Under the pieces are notes generated by a model, which saw only the letters and a program-made list of their open reading frames with translations, ran no database searches and was not told the origin of the DNA. From Xanthoparmelia taractica (lineage: Eukaryota > Ascomycota > Lecanoromycetes > Lecanorales > Parmeliaceae), in assembly GCA_033085395.1 (NCBI GenBank), contig JANQBS010000461.1:1-21061 (forward strand): a DNA stretch of 21,061 bases, read 5' to 3'. The translations under genes were made by a program, and so were the position numbers. Of the stretch, positions 1 to 9,568 are shown piece after piece; positions within the stretch are counted from its first letter, which is position 1; each line of letters starts with the position of its first letter.

Positions 1-20
1 ATAAATAGATTAAAAAGATA

Positions 21-95
21 TAATTTTTTAAAAAAAGTTGAAAAAAAGTTGAAAACGACTATATTTAATAGATATCACACCTTTTTGACTCGTAG
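21..95 (+). repeat. Left terminal inverted repeat (75 bp)
   Basis: The first 41 bases are identical to the reverse complement of the window's right end, including two tandem copies of the 11-mer AAAAAAAGTTG. Further in, the differences are C/T or G/A transitions, with the A/T form always on this side, as if this copy had been hit by RIP. Weak similarity may continue to about position 117. Confidence 0.9.
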
Positions 96-231
96 TTACT
101 AGAATTCTTTATAGCCTAACGTAGTTTTTTTAATTAGAATTTAAATTCGACTATAATAATAACTATAAAGAAGACGCAAACGATATTTTAAATCTGGCGT
201 TCGCGGCGATGAAAGATGAAGATCGCGGAAC
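96..231. other. Left subterminal segment, no assignable gene
   Basis: 136 bp between the left inverted repeat and the first inserted element. One plus-strand frame at about 149-229 is open and of less extreme composition, but it is too short to assign and matches no family I recognise. Confidence 0.3.
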
Positions 232-373
232 TATCACGAACGAATAGACGTGTAGTGGGATTAACTACTTTTATTATTCAAATATACTACGAAGACTCTA
301 AAAACTCTTCTCCGAAGCAACATTGATTTATATCGAACTTGGTATTCGGAGAGCATATATCAAAACCGTGACA
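232..373 (-). repeat. LTR of TRIM copy 1 (left)
   Basis: 142 bp, about 80% or more identical by eye to the repeat at 1061-1202 and to both repeats of copy 2 in reverse complement. It ends in GTGACA. Confidence 0.8.
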
Positions 374-651
374 ATTGCCCACAAAAACAATAAAAAATAA
401 TATTCTCGTTATTCTAGATCCCGAACCATAACTTTTATTAATTTATATATACTTTATTAATTAATTAATTAATTAATAATTAATAAATAACGACTACGAC
501 GAGATAGGTTTGTGTTGCTGATACTAATAAGGAATAAATACTCTAACGTTGACTGAATTCTAATGTTTGATATGTAGTGTGACGTGTATTTTGAAGGAGA
601 GTTCGAAGCTAACTAACTAACAAGCATATGACTAGCGAACAGGCTTCTCCG

Positions 652-662
652 TAGTGCAGTGG
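652..662 (+). promoter_or_regulatory. Pol III A-box-like motif in TRIM copy 1
   Basis: TAGTGCAGTGG fits the tRNA-type A box. It is unchanged relative to copy 2, although the matching B-box position in this copy is mutated. No tRNA fold could be built around it. Confidence 0.35.
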
Positions 663-1060
663 TATTTAACTTCCATGAGAAGCAGTATGGCCACGTGTCA
701 TATTGAGTAGAATAGCTTAGACCATCGAATTCTAACCGTATAGACCTTTCAATATATAATAACTTTCTAACCCCTAACTTCCTAGCTCTTAACTTCAATA
801 TACATTAAATCTACTTCCCTTAGTGTTATTGCACTCGTTATTATAAAGATCGCAGATAGATCGAATACTTCTCTTTCGAATTATAAGCTCGATATACTAA
901 GTCGTTACACTATACGTTCTATAAGACGAATATTCTAATAAGCTCAAGGAGAATATTAATACTATCACGAAGACTCGAATTAAACGGGCCAAAGATCACT
1001 TAGATTAGTTATATATATAACAATATGCGAAGAATTAGAATCGAGACGTTACTATTATAT

Positions 1061-1202
1061 TATCACGAATAAATAAACGTGTAGTGAAATTAACTACTTC
1101 CATTGTTTAAATATACTACGAAGACTCTGAAAACTCTTCTCCGAAGTAATATTAATTCACATCGGGCTTGATATTCGAAGAGTATATATCAAAACCGTGA
1201 TA
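1061..1202 (-). repeat. LTR of TRIM copy 1 (right)
   Basis: Direct repeat partner of 232-373. It ends in GTGATA, the RIP-changed form of GTGACA, and is followed by the proposed target duplication GAAAC. Confidence 0.8.
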
Positions 1203-1207
1203 GAAAC

Positions 1208-3435
1208 CCATAAAAAGATAATGGGGGATATTTTTAAAAGTAGAAAGATTTAGCTAAGATTATATTAATTAATAGTTATAGAGAGAAAAAAACTTAGCGG
1301 CTTAGAAAGAAAGATAAAGAGCGAATAGAAAACTCGATATATTAATAGGGAAGCGAAAGCTAAATACTCGACTAAAGGTATCTTTTTTAGAAAAGCAGAT
1401 ATTAAAGATAAATAAGAAAGATAATATATTTTAAAGAGATACTACGTCAAGTATTATACTATTAGAATATATTTTTATCGTTGTCGATAGGCACGTAGTA
1501 ACTTTAATATAGAGGAATCTTTCTTATAGATAATATATAGGTAATAAAACGAAATATCTAGACGATTCTAAAAAAATTCTATAGTAGCCCTATACGCCTC
1601 GAAATAATACTATTATACGAATATTATTAAATGTTAATATCGTTCTAGAAGCTAAGAAGTATATCTCGAGTTTATTTTAAGCGTAATTAGCGACCTAATT
1701 ACTAATCTACTTAACGGCCTTCTAATATCTATACTATTTAGCTAATCTACGAAGGGTAACCTCGCCTCTATATATATTCTATAAGCGTATAATGAAATTG
1801 AGAGATAGAAATATAAAGGGTCTGCGTTCTTATTACTAAATTTCGCCTTAAAAGATTTTATCAGATTCTTCGTACTAGTAGACCAGTATAAGATAATAAT
1901 AATTATCTAGAGCGATAGAGTTTTTTAGCTTAGAATAAGTCTAAGATATAATATTTTAATTATCGACTAAAGATCGTCGAAATTCTATTACTATATTATT
2001 ATAAATTCACTAATAGACTTCTAAGAAGACTACTTAGGCATCTATATCTAGATAATAGAATTCTCCGCCACGATCTTATATGATATTGAACTTTACAACG
2101 TCTCGAGATTGAACATAACATCGATCGGGCCGAGGGTTTCCCTCTAGCTCTATTATAGTACTATACGCGAAAGCCAAGGCCGGCGTTAATAAGCTACTTA
2201 AGAGAATTCGCCGAGTCGAGACTTAGGCGATAGAATAGATAACTATAGATAATTTTATTATCTTAACGAGAAATTTACCCGAATTAGAATAATCCGACGA
2301 GAAGACGCCGAGCGATCGCGTAGAGATAAGCTTAAGTAGACGGGTAATTTAGATCTATATATCTTCTCCGTTCTAAGAAGCTTTTACCGTCCCGTGCTAA
2401 GTAATTTTCAGCTATATTTCTTATCCTCTAAATTAAGTCGACGTTATTAATGTTCGGAGGCCGCGCTCGAAGTTCGATATTGAGGCGATAGTATACATTT
2501 TTAGTCTCAGGACTGCGTTACGATATAAAATTCTCCTATTACTAGTTACAGTCGAGCGTATTTTAAATTATATTAATCTCTACCGCAACTTTTTTCTATA
2601 GACTATTTAGGATAATCTTTCTAAAGATTCTACGGCGCTTATCTTTTATCTGTTTTTTCCCCTCTACGTCGGTCTTAAGCCTAGTGCCTAGAGAGAGAAG
2701 AATATCTACTGGGTCTTTAGGTTCTAAATAGCTTTTCCTTTCTTAATTAATATTTAATATAGATTATTTCGTCGTAAGACACTATTAATATAAGTTCTAT
2801 TAGTGACTCTATAATAATAAGACTCGAAATAGATTAGAGCGGCGAAGGTGCTTCGCGCGCTAAATAGATAAGCTACCTGCTTTATATAAAGAAATAGTAT
2901 CTACTTACGCTTCCCATATTAGCAAGTCGTCTATAGAATTATCTTTACGAACTAGAAAGTCGAAGTCTTTAGACTATTAGTCCGGGTTTACTAGTACTAT
3001 ATCGAATCGAATTATTAAGAGAGCTAATTAATCTTTAGTAGTATTCCTTACGAGGAGATACGGTCTATAATCGCTAGAAGCTAATACTACGATACTAACT
3101 TTAACGTTCTTAAAATAAGTACTCTTAGTTAAGTCGAATAGTTTTCTAGATCTAAAAGCCTTCTTAAGCGCGCTCTCTATACTATCGTTTATGTAACGAT
3201 AGAAGTAGAGCATCTATACTATATATCGAAACAATAGAACTTTCAACCAGTAGCGTTTAGAGAATATATCTTTACTAAGTTTTTCGAATTCTATAATAGT
3301 CTAACTAATATTCCAGTTTATCTTGAAGAGGCTTAGAACTACGATATCGCCTACGCTACGAGTTAGCGCGGCTGCAATAGATAATAAGAAGATTCATACC
3401 AGTACTTATACTAATAACTAGATTGAAAAGTTCTT
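1208..3435 (-). pseudogene. Patatin-like phospholipase gene, C-terminal block (eroded)
   Basis: This is the downstream part of a large minus-strand gene whose middle lies at 9569-11925. Just inside the break is the patatin nucleophile region, G-x-S-x-G at 3398-3412, with Ser at 3404-3406 kept and the first Gly changed to Ser. About 60 codons on, the helix-rich middle of the domain follows, with a locally open stretch at 3028-3213 reading like the conserved KLFDLTKSTY segment. The catalytic Asp-Gly motif lies at 2781-2786 and is changed to Asn-Ser by G-to-A. It is followed by an R-R-N-N stretch typical of the family. Patatin enzymes are acyl hydrolases with a Ser-Asp dyad; both the mutated Asp and the stops make this copy inactive. 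From about 2100 down to 1208 minus-strand coding-like sequence persists (for example R-G-E-V-T-L-R-R-L-A near 1750), but I cannot name a domain or the stop. Confidence 0.75.
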
Positions 3436-3437
3436 AT

Positions 3438-3661
3438 CGCTATAGTGGGACTGTGTGTTAGTGTGTCTCACGATAGTAGCGATATTGCATGTATTAGATA
3501 CATACGATATGTAGGTAACTTAGACGATAGTCGATGTATTAGATATATCTAATGCGAGATAAAGAAGACTTATACTTAGCAGGAGTCTATTTATGTGGTT
3601 CCCCTACTAGTATTTAACTTCTTATTCGAATTCTTCTTATTTAGAGTCATGGAGTTCTTAT
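3438..3661 (+). repeat. Split direct repeat A1
   Basis: Begins CGCTATAGTGGGAC and matches A2 up to GAGTTCTTAT. Relative to A2 it has an extra segment of about 43 bp around 3500-3545, which looks like a local duplication of the GTATTAGATA motif. It is less RIP-changed than A2 (GTGGGACTGTG versus GTAAGACTATA). Confidence 0.85.
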
Positions 3662-4551
3662 ACACTATAGTCTATATAGAAGTTAGTCTTATCACTAATC
3701 TTAATATTATATCTATATATTTTATCTATTTATTTTCATCGATATTTCTTATACCTTTTCTTATACTCTTCTTTATTATCGTTATTTTTCGTTATAATTA
3801 TTATTATTAGAAAGTTTAATTAGATATAATAATAGTCTTCTCGATCTAAAAAGATAGTAAGAATACTTAAACAAGTTAAAGTATCTCGTTGTTAGTCGAC
3901 TATTACTTTCTTATTACATTATAATAACTCTAAGAAAAACGAGACGTCTAGAATACTTAGTTTTAATATTATCGAAGAAACGCGGTTATCACGCGAATAT
4001 AGCGATCGTAATATTATTATTAAGTTATAGATCGCGCTACTAAAGGCGTAGAATAGTTACGTCTTCTTCTTTCGCGATATCTATTAAATTAAAAAATCTT
4101 ATTATCGTTATCGTTATTATCGTTATTACTTATATATATTTAATTCTAAATTAAAGTTAGAGAAGAAGAAACGAAAAATAGTCTTCTTTCGAAAATCTTA
4201 AATACTAAATAAGAGGCTCTTTATTAATATTATGAAGTATTTTCGAAGTGTAAAGATTAAATACTTTAAATTTATTTTCTTTAAAATATTTAAAATCAAA
4301 GATCTCGTTAAACTAACTGCGATCTACTTTAATTTGAATTCTAAAAATATTTACGAGATAAATAATATAATAAAACTTCTTATCTACTAAGATATATATT
4401 CTTTCGTTATTTATTAATTCGTCGCATTAAGAGTAAGAAATTAGCTTCTTTTAGTTCTTACTAAATATAGAATTCGCCTTTAAAAAATATCGGCGATTTA
4501 TAAATTTAACTCGATACTACGATATTATTAGAGTTTCGTTATAACGAGTCT

Positions 4552-4692
4552 TGTCATGGTTTTGACATGTGCTCTTCGAATACCAAGTCGATGTGGATTA
4601 ATGTTGCTTCGGAGAAGAGTTTTTAGAGTATTCGTAGCATATTTGAATAATAAAAGTAGTCAATTCCACTACACGTTTATTCGTTCGTGATA
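4552..4692 (+). repeat. LTR of TRIM copy 2 (left)
   Basis: 141 bp; starts TGTCATGG and ends GTGATA, showing two RIP-type changes against the right copy's TGTCACGG and GTGACA. Confidence 0.85.
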
Positions 4693-5029
4693 ATATAATA
4701 GTAACGCCTCGGTTTTGATTCTTCGTATATCGTTATATATATAACTAGCCCGAGTGATCTTTAGCTCGTCTAATTTGAGTCTTCGTGATAATATTAACAC
4801 CCTTCTTAAGCTTATTAAAATATTCGTCTTATAGGACGTATAATATAATAACTTAGTATATTAGACTTATAATTTGAAAGAGAAGTGTTCGATCTCCCTG
4901 CGGTCTTTATAATAGCGGGTGCGATGACACTGGGGGGAGTAGGCCTGATGTGTGTTGGAGTTAAGAGCTAGGGAGTTAGGGGCTAGAGAGTCATCATATG
5001 TTGAAAGGCCCATACGATCAAGATTCGAT

Positions 5030-5099
5030 GGTTCAAACCACTCTACTTGATGGCACGTGGCCATACTGCTTCCCATGGGAGCTAAATACCACTGCACTA
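5030..5099 (-). promoter_or_regulatory. Possible internal Pol III promoter (A box and B box)
   Basis: On the minus strand TAGTGCAGTGG (5099-5089) fits a tRNA-type A box, and GGTTTGAACC (5039-5030) is one base from the B-box core GGTTCGAACC. The 49-bp gap between them is within the range of tRNA genes and SINEs. The surrounding sequence does not fold into a tRNA cloverleaf that I can draw. It may be a tRNA-derived head captured inside the TRIM element, or chance. Confidence 0.4.
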
Positions 5100-5401
5100 C
5101 GGAGAAGCCTGCCCGCCAGCCATATGCTTGCCAGCCAGCCAGCTTCGAACTCTCCATTAGGATATATGCGTCTCACACGTCAAACGGACCGTACGTCACT
5201 AAATAGCAAAGCACTAGCCAACGTTAGAGCGAGCATTCATCCCACATCAGCATCAGCCAACACACACCCATCTCGCCGCAGCCACCATTATTCAATCAAA
5301 TCAATCAATCAGTTGATGTGTGACTAGCTATGGATTAATAGGAGCATGATTTGGGATCTGGAATAACGAGGATATTATTTTTTGTTGTTTTTGTTGGCAA
5401 T

Positions 5402-5542
5402 TGTCACGGTTTTGACATATGCTCTCCGAATATCAAGCCGGTGTGAATCAATATTGCTCCGGAGAAGAGTTTTCAGAGCATTCGTAGCATATTTAAACAA
5501 TGGAAGCAGTCAATCCCACTACACGTCCATTCGTTCGTGACA
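5402..5542 (+). repeat. LTR of TRIM copy 2 (right)
   Basis: 141 bp, the best-preserved of the four LTR copies. Ends are TGTCACGG...CGTGACA, followed directly by AGTCT of the target duplication. Confidence 0.85.
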
Positions 5543-5848
5543 AGTCTTTAAAGTAATTAGAATAATCCCGTAGAATAACTAGCTAATAATTAGAGTTATT
5601 TAGATCTTCTCGTACGTAAAAAACCCTCGGCTAACGCGTAGAGATTATATTTTAATGAGTCGATTTCTTATAAGTTCGTTTTCGTAGAGACGAAGAGTAT
5701 TTACTAGAATTTTAATAGAGGTAGCTATTTTCGTTATTAATGCAAATATAATTATATCTATTGTCTATGTTAGCTAAAACATTTCGTCTTAACGTGTTCG
5801 AAGGCCTAGAACTTAGCTACTAATAACGTAAATTATTAGTTATTAAGT

Positions 5849-6243
5849 CGAATAGTGGGACTATGGGTTAGTGTGTCTTATGATTCAGCCCCTGTTCCAG
5901 ATGCATGCGTATATGCGGGGAACAAGTGTCTTCGAGAGCACTATATGTATGGGTCTCACACTATTAGTTAACTCTTTATTCGAATTCTTCTCACTTAGAG
6001 CAATCGTATTCTTTTATCCCACTCACTCACGCCTATATATAGCTATCTAATTAGACACTTCAGGTCTATACCGTATAGGTATAGGGAGTTTTCTAGCGCT
6101 GAGGCACGTCTAGAGGCTTATCTAGGCCTGCTAACGACCTAGCTAGACTTACTAACTGCTGATCTTAGCGTTGGGATAACCCAATCAACTATCTATAGTA
6201 TTGCTTGGTCCCGATGTGTATGTCTTTATGAATGAGAACACTA
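5849..6243 (+). repeat. Solo A-B terminal repeat of a YR retrotransposon
   Basis: The first part matches A1/A2 (TAGTGGGACT..., then TTCGAATTCTTCT). The last part matches the start and end of B1/B2 (TTTCTAGCGCTGA..., ending GAGAACACTA). A and B are joined directly with no internal region, which is what recombination between A1 and A2 of a full element would leave, comparable to a solo LTR. It is diverged from the host element's own repeats, and much of it is close to normal in composition, so it appears to be a younger insertion of a related subfamily. I could not define the exact left end or a matching 2-bp core. Confidence 0.65.
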
Positions 6244-6889
6244 ATAATCGAGTTTCGAAGATCGATTAACTTTTAGGACACTCGCAGATGCCTTAATCAC
6301 TGCGATGTATATCTAAGAATTTTCTATATTAGCTATTCGATAAGTTAGATTCTAATCTACTTTATTTAGTTTTATTATATATAGATAAGTAATTACGATA
6401 ATTAAAGAATTATTCTAATATTATATTTGTTGAGATTATTTTAATTATTATTCAAAAGAGCGCTAAGATAGAATTTCGAGATCTTATTTTACTTTATTAA
6501 AATTATAATTATTAATCTACTCTCGTAGTATCTAATATATTAACTTCGAATCTTTAAAAATAGCTTTAGTAGAATCGCTTAATCGAGGTTGATTCTTAAA
6601 ACGCGTCTTATTACGTCTATTCGCCGCTAGAACTAATATCGAAGTATAATAACGATTAAAGACGAATTTATAATTTTTTCTTTTCTCTTAATTAGGCGAT
6701 TAATAACGATATTATAAAGAAATAAGATACTTTAGAATATACTATATACGATAACGTAGTTTTCGTAGTACTATAGTAGAGTCTAAGAGTTTAATTCGTC
6801 AAACGAGATCTAAAAGACGTCTTTTAATATATATTAATAATAATATTAAATTAATAATTATTAAAATTTTACTATAATAATCGCTATTG

Positions 6890-7400
6890 AATAAAACGAT
6901 ATCTATTATTCGAATTATGAACGTTATCGTTTCTATTTGATTTCTTCGCGAAGATTATTATCTAAATTATAATCGCTATATTACTTTAAAAGATAGTACT
7001 TTACTATCTAAACGATTTTTTCGCGATCTTATTATTATATATAAACGTAGCTAAGTACGCGACTTAATTTAATCTAATGTGCGACGATTTAAGAGTTTAA
7101 ATTAATTACACGAAAGACGTTATAAATACTATTATCGAATTTCTAAGAATTAAATTCGATAATATTTTTATATAGATAAGACTTTCTTTAGATAAGCTAG
7201 CGAGAATAAGAATTATAGTTAAAAATCTTTTAAATAGATTAATAATTTCTCGTAAAGAGCTCGAGTTAGCGATGAAATTTCTAGCGTTCGCTATTAAAAT
7301 TGTAATCTCGAGAAAAATCTTTCTTCGACGACTTTTTAACGTTATTTATAGATCGGCCGTAGTTATACGTATTATATATTATATAAAGATTAATTTGTAA
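6890..7400 (+). pseudogene. Reverse transcriptase / RNase H remnant of the YR retrotransposon
   Basis: The polymerase motif reads Y-L-N-D-F at 7005-7019, that is Y-L-D-D-F with one G-to-A change. Downstream, in a shifted but continuous set of frames, come the segment E-F-L-R-I-K-F-D near 7140, S-L-D-K-L-A-R-I near 7185, S-R-K-E-L-E near 7250 and K-I-F-L-R-R-L-F near 7310. The order 'FLGIEFDT - DKLARI - RKELESLIG - GRAFLRRL' is the connection between RT and RNase H in DIRS-order elements, and differs from the Ty3 chromovirus RT found further right. Frame changes and RIP-type stops make it non-functional. RNase H catalytic residues beyond 7400 were not resolved. Confidence 0.75.
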
Positions 7401-8540
7401 TAATAAAATATCTTTCTTAATAACTAAGACGATCTTAGTCTAATTAATTACGTCGATAGTTAAGAAATATAATATATTTAAACTAACATCTTCGAGAAAA
7501 TTAATATAAGAGACTATATTTTATAGTAACTCGAGAATCTTATAATAATTTAATCGAAGAATATTTTTAATATTAGATTAATAACTCGTTATTATTCTAA
7601 GAATATTTAATTTAAAGAAATAAAAATAGTCTATTACGCGATAGATCGATAACTAAATCGTATACGAAAATCTCGATTAATTCTTTATTGTGATAATAAC
7701 GTCTACGTTAATAGCCTAAAGAAGTTTATTATAAAGAAACCTACTATAATATTATTACGAGATATCGCTATACTCGCTATCGTGTATAATATTATTCTAA
7801 TTTCTATTTAAATTTTAATAAAGATTAATTAATTAATAGATAATCTTTCGCGTATACGATTTAGAAAAATCGCTAATAAATATTTATAGTTGAGAGATCT
7901 CGCTATCGCTTCGTAGAGCTAAGACGAGATTTATTAGAATCTTAATATAATTAAATCTCGCTATCGCGAGAGACGATACGTCTTCTCTAATAAAAATTAT
8001 TTATTAAAATATAAAAAATCTATAAAACGGCAACGCGCTTATATATCTTCTATTGCGCCCTCGCGAGCATATCGTTGTTATTTTTAGCGATCTTATATAC
8101 TTTTATAGATTAAATAATTAGTCTAAGTAAGAATTATCTTAAGGTAAAGTTTATAAAGACGTATCTTATAGACCTTAGGTTCACGTATATCGATATAAAA
8201 TATAATAATCTCTCGATCTTTTATTATTCTTAGCTATAACGTATTATCGCAAATAATCGTTATTTTCGCGACGAAGCTAATATTAGAAAAAGAAAGCTTA
8301 TTATAAGAGATTTATTATTATAAATTCTATTATATCTTAATTAAATAACGAAGATCGAGATAACGATATATATAGTCTTCTATCTCGTCTTCGTCGCATT
8401 TCTATAAATAAATAAATTTATTTATATCGCACGTAATCTTTAATAAAAGAATTTCGCAAAATAAGATCTCACTCGCCGCTTTATAAGACTATACGAAGAT
8501 TATTTAGATCTAACGCTATTAATATTCAAGATGAATTCTT
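7401..8540 (+). pseudogene. Region between RT and recombinase, eroded pol
   Basis: Plus-strand sequence linking the RT/RNase H part with the tyrosine recombinase. It must hold the rest of RNase H and the recombinase N-terminal domain if the element is complete, but heavy AT enrichment hides motifs. I see no separate gene on either strand. Confidence 0.4.
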
Positions 8541-8589
8541 TTCGCTAAAGAATTACTCTTATTATTATCGTATTAAACGATAACGTATA

Positions 8590-8860
8590 CGTAGTTAGAG
8601 CACTACGACATCTCTTTTAGTAAAAAGTATTACGAGATTCCTCGCTTTTTTAGTTAAAAGAAGATTTCTTTACTAGAGAGACTATAACGATATAGCTACG
8701 TCTAATATTAAGATTATTAGATATCGAGAGTTACTACGTAGAGCATTTCTTTCGTAGAGAAACTACTATCTCGACACGCGACGCGGGTCTTAATAGTAAT
8801 AAGATTCAGCTACTAAGGCGATAAAAGTTCGATTTCTATCGTCTCTATATTATTACGCAC
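8590..8860 (+). pseudogene. Tyrosine recombinase catalytic domain of the YR retrotransposon
   Basis: One plus-strand frame reads A-L-R-H-L-F, then D-S-S-L-F near 8640, then the catalytic core. The H-x-x-R box is at 8744-8755 (H-F-F-R). It is followed by R-D-A-G-L (about 8777), an I-Q-L-L-x-R-W-like segment at 8804-8824 with W now TAA, and the nucleophile Tyr in R-L-Y at 8840-8848. This matches the C-terminal H-x-x-R...Y core of Ngaro/DIRS recombinases, which integrate a circular DNA intermediate instead of using a DDE integrase. The TAA and TAG stops in this frame are mostly at expected W or Q positions. The upstream catalytic Arg was not located. Confidence 0.8.
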
Positions 8861-8994
8861 TCCGCTCGTATATTTATTATTTTACGTCTATATTAGCGTT
8901 CGCGCTAATATTAATAATACTCGCTCGCAGACGAGATTATTAGAAGTTTACTTCGAAGACTTCGTTATCTTTTATAAATATTTTGAGTCTCTTT

Positions 8995-9159
8995 AAGAGT
9001 TTCCTAGCGCTAAAGAATTTTTTAAGAGCTTCTACTACGCATTTGCTATTCTAAAAGACTATTATCTTAATATGAAAGTACTTAAGTATCTATCTACGAT
9101 ATTTACTTATACTTTAATTCGTTAATTACGTATAGCTTTATTGCTAAATAAAAACACTA
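8995..9159 (+). repeat. Split direct repeat B1
   Basis: 165 bp, from AAGAGTTTCCTAGCGC to AACACTA. Same length as B2 (9402-9566), with differences mostly C/T or G/A. It abuts A2 through the 2-bp core AT (9160-9161). Confidence 0.85.
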
Positions 9160-9161
9160 AT

Positions 9162-9340
9162 CGCTATAGTAAGACTATATATTAATATATCTTACGATAG
9201 TAGCGATATTATATATATTAGATATATCTAATGCGAGATAAAGAAGACTTATACTTAGTAGAAGTCTATTTATATGATTTTCTTATTAGTATTTAACTTC
9301 TTATTCGAATTCTTCTTATTTAGAGTTATAGAGTTCTTAT
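9162..9340 (+). repeat. Split direct repeat A2
   Basis: Begins CGCTATAGTAAGAC and is collinear with A1 to GAGTTCTTAT, lacking the roughly 43-bp segment found in A1. A 61-bp linker (9341-9401) joins it to B2. Confidence 0.85.
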
Positions 9341-9401
9341 TTATCTACTTACTTCTATATATAGCTTTATATCTTCACTTTAGATTATATCGCGAAGATA
9401 T

Positions 9402-9566
9402 AAGAGTTTCCTAGCGCTAAGAAGTCTTTCGAGGGCTTCTACTACGCATTTACTACTCTAAAAGACTACTGCCCTAATACAAGGGTGCTCAAGCATCTAT
9501 CTACAATATTCACTTATACTCTAATTCGTTGATTGCGTATAGCTTTATTTCTAAGTGAGAATACTA
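9402..9566 (+). repeat. Split direct repeat B2
   Basis: 165 bp, collinear with B1. It ends AATACTA and is followed by the core AT (9567-9568) and host sequence ATCGAAA. Its middle keeps CA/TG better than B1. Confidence 0.85.
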
Positions 9567-9568
9567 AT

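Larger units (their letters stand above)
232..1202 (-). mobile_element. TRIM-like LTR element, copy 1 (971 bp)
   Basis: Two 142-bp direct repeats (232-373 and 1061-1202) flank about 690 bp without a recognisable protein gene. The whole unit is the reverse complement of the element at 4552-5542. Its ends are TG...CA-type with RIP changes to TA, and the outermost bases form a short inverted repeat (TCACG/CGTGA). The bases outside, GGAAC (227-231) and GAAAC (1203-1207), fit a 5-bp target duplication with one G-to-A transition. Size, LTR length and lack of coding fit terminal-repeat retrotransposons in miniature. The strand only means opposite to copy 2; true transcription direction is unknown. 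An AT microsatellite based on TTAA lies at about 452-480. This copy carries more RIP-type changes than copy 2. Confidence 0.8.
4552..5542 (+). mobile_element. TRIM-like LTR element, copy 2 (991 bp)
   Basis: Two 141-bp direct repeats (4552-4692 and 5402-5542) flank about 710 bp. The ends are TGTCA...TGACA, and the element is bracketed by a perfect 5-bp target duplication AGTCT (4547-4551 and 5543-5547). It is inserted within the internal region of the YR retrotransposon and is the reverse complement of copy 1. The interior from about 4890 to 5340 has near-normal base composition, so it largely escaped RIP although a second copy lies 3.3 kb away. Open frames on both strands here (4867-5157 minus, 4998-5327 plus) overlap each other and resemble no family; I treat them as chance. 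No clear primer-binding site or polypurine tract was found, so direction is arbitrary. Confidence 0.85.
3662..6889 (+). pseudogene. Internal 5' region of the YR retrotransposon, probable ORF1 remnant
   Basis: Leaving out the two nested elements (4552-5542 and about 5849-6243), this is about 1.8 kb between A1 and the RT domain. In PAT/Ngaro elements this is where a gag-like first ORF lies. Plus-strand frames around 4140-4500 show lysine/arginine-rich stretches broken by RIP-type stops, but no zinc knuckle or other motif that I can identify. The short open frame at 3595-3810 begins inside A1 and is very hydrophobic because of its AT-rich codons; I do not regard it as a gene. Confidence 0.4.
3438..9566 (+). 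mobile_element. Ngaro/PAT-like tyrosine-recombinase retrotransposon with split direct repeats
   Basis: The terminal structure is A1 (3438-3661), internal region, B1 (8995-9159), A2 (9162-9340), B2 (9402-9566). This A1-B1-A2-B2 order is the hallmark of DIRS-order elements of the PAT/Ngaro kind; LTR elements would have the full repeat at both ends. Inside, RT with a Y-L-D-D-F-like motif, an RNase H-side region and a C-terminal tyrosine recombinase follow in the order of that order. Each junction shares only AT (3436-3437, 9160-9161, 9567-9568), as expected when a circle with B-A joined recombines at a 2-bp core. There is no target duplication. Deleting the element restores the frame of the interrupted phospholipase gene. 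It is RIP-eroded throughout and itself contains a TRIM element and a solo A-B repeat. Confidence 0.85.

Noticed and set aside
613..798. 61-codon minus-strand ORF
   Set aside because: It lies inside TRIM copy 1, antisense to the A-box region, and has no recognisable features.
3595..3810. 71-codon hydrophobic plus-strand ORF, possible membrane peptide
   Set aside because: Its F/I/L/Y composition is what AT-rich RIP-mutated DNA gives; it starts in repeat A1 and is not shared with A2.
4867..5327. Two overlapping open frames of 96 and 109 codons on opposite strands
   Set aside because: They fall in the un-mutated interior of the TRIM element, resemble no protein family, and are not conserved as open frames in copy 1.
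4552..5542. True tRNA gene around the A/B boxes
   Set aside because: No acceptor or T-arm pairing could be made around the boxes.
3438..9159. hAT-type DNA transposon with TAGTG...CACTA ends and a 7-8 bp target duplication (ATCGCTAT)
   Set aside because: The apparent duplication is simply the first bases of repeats A1 and A2. The RT and tyrosine-recombinase motifs and the A1-B1-A2-B2 layout explain it better, and frame restoration requires the ends used here.
3438..9566. LTR retrotransposon
   Set aside because: The left end has only the A part and lacks B, and there is no target duplication or DDE integrase.
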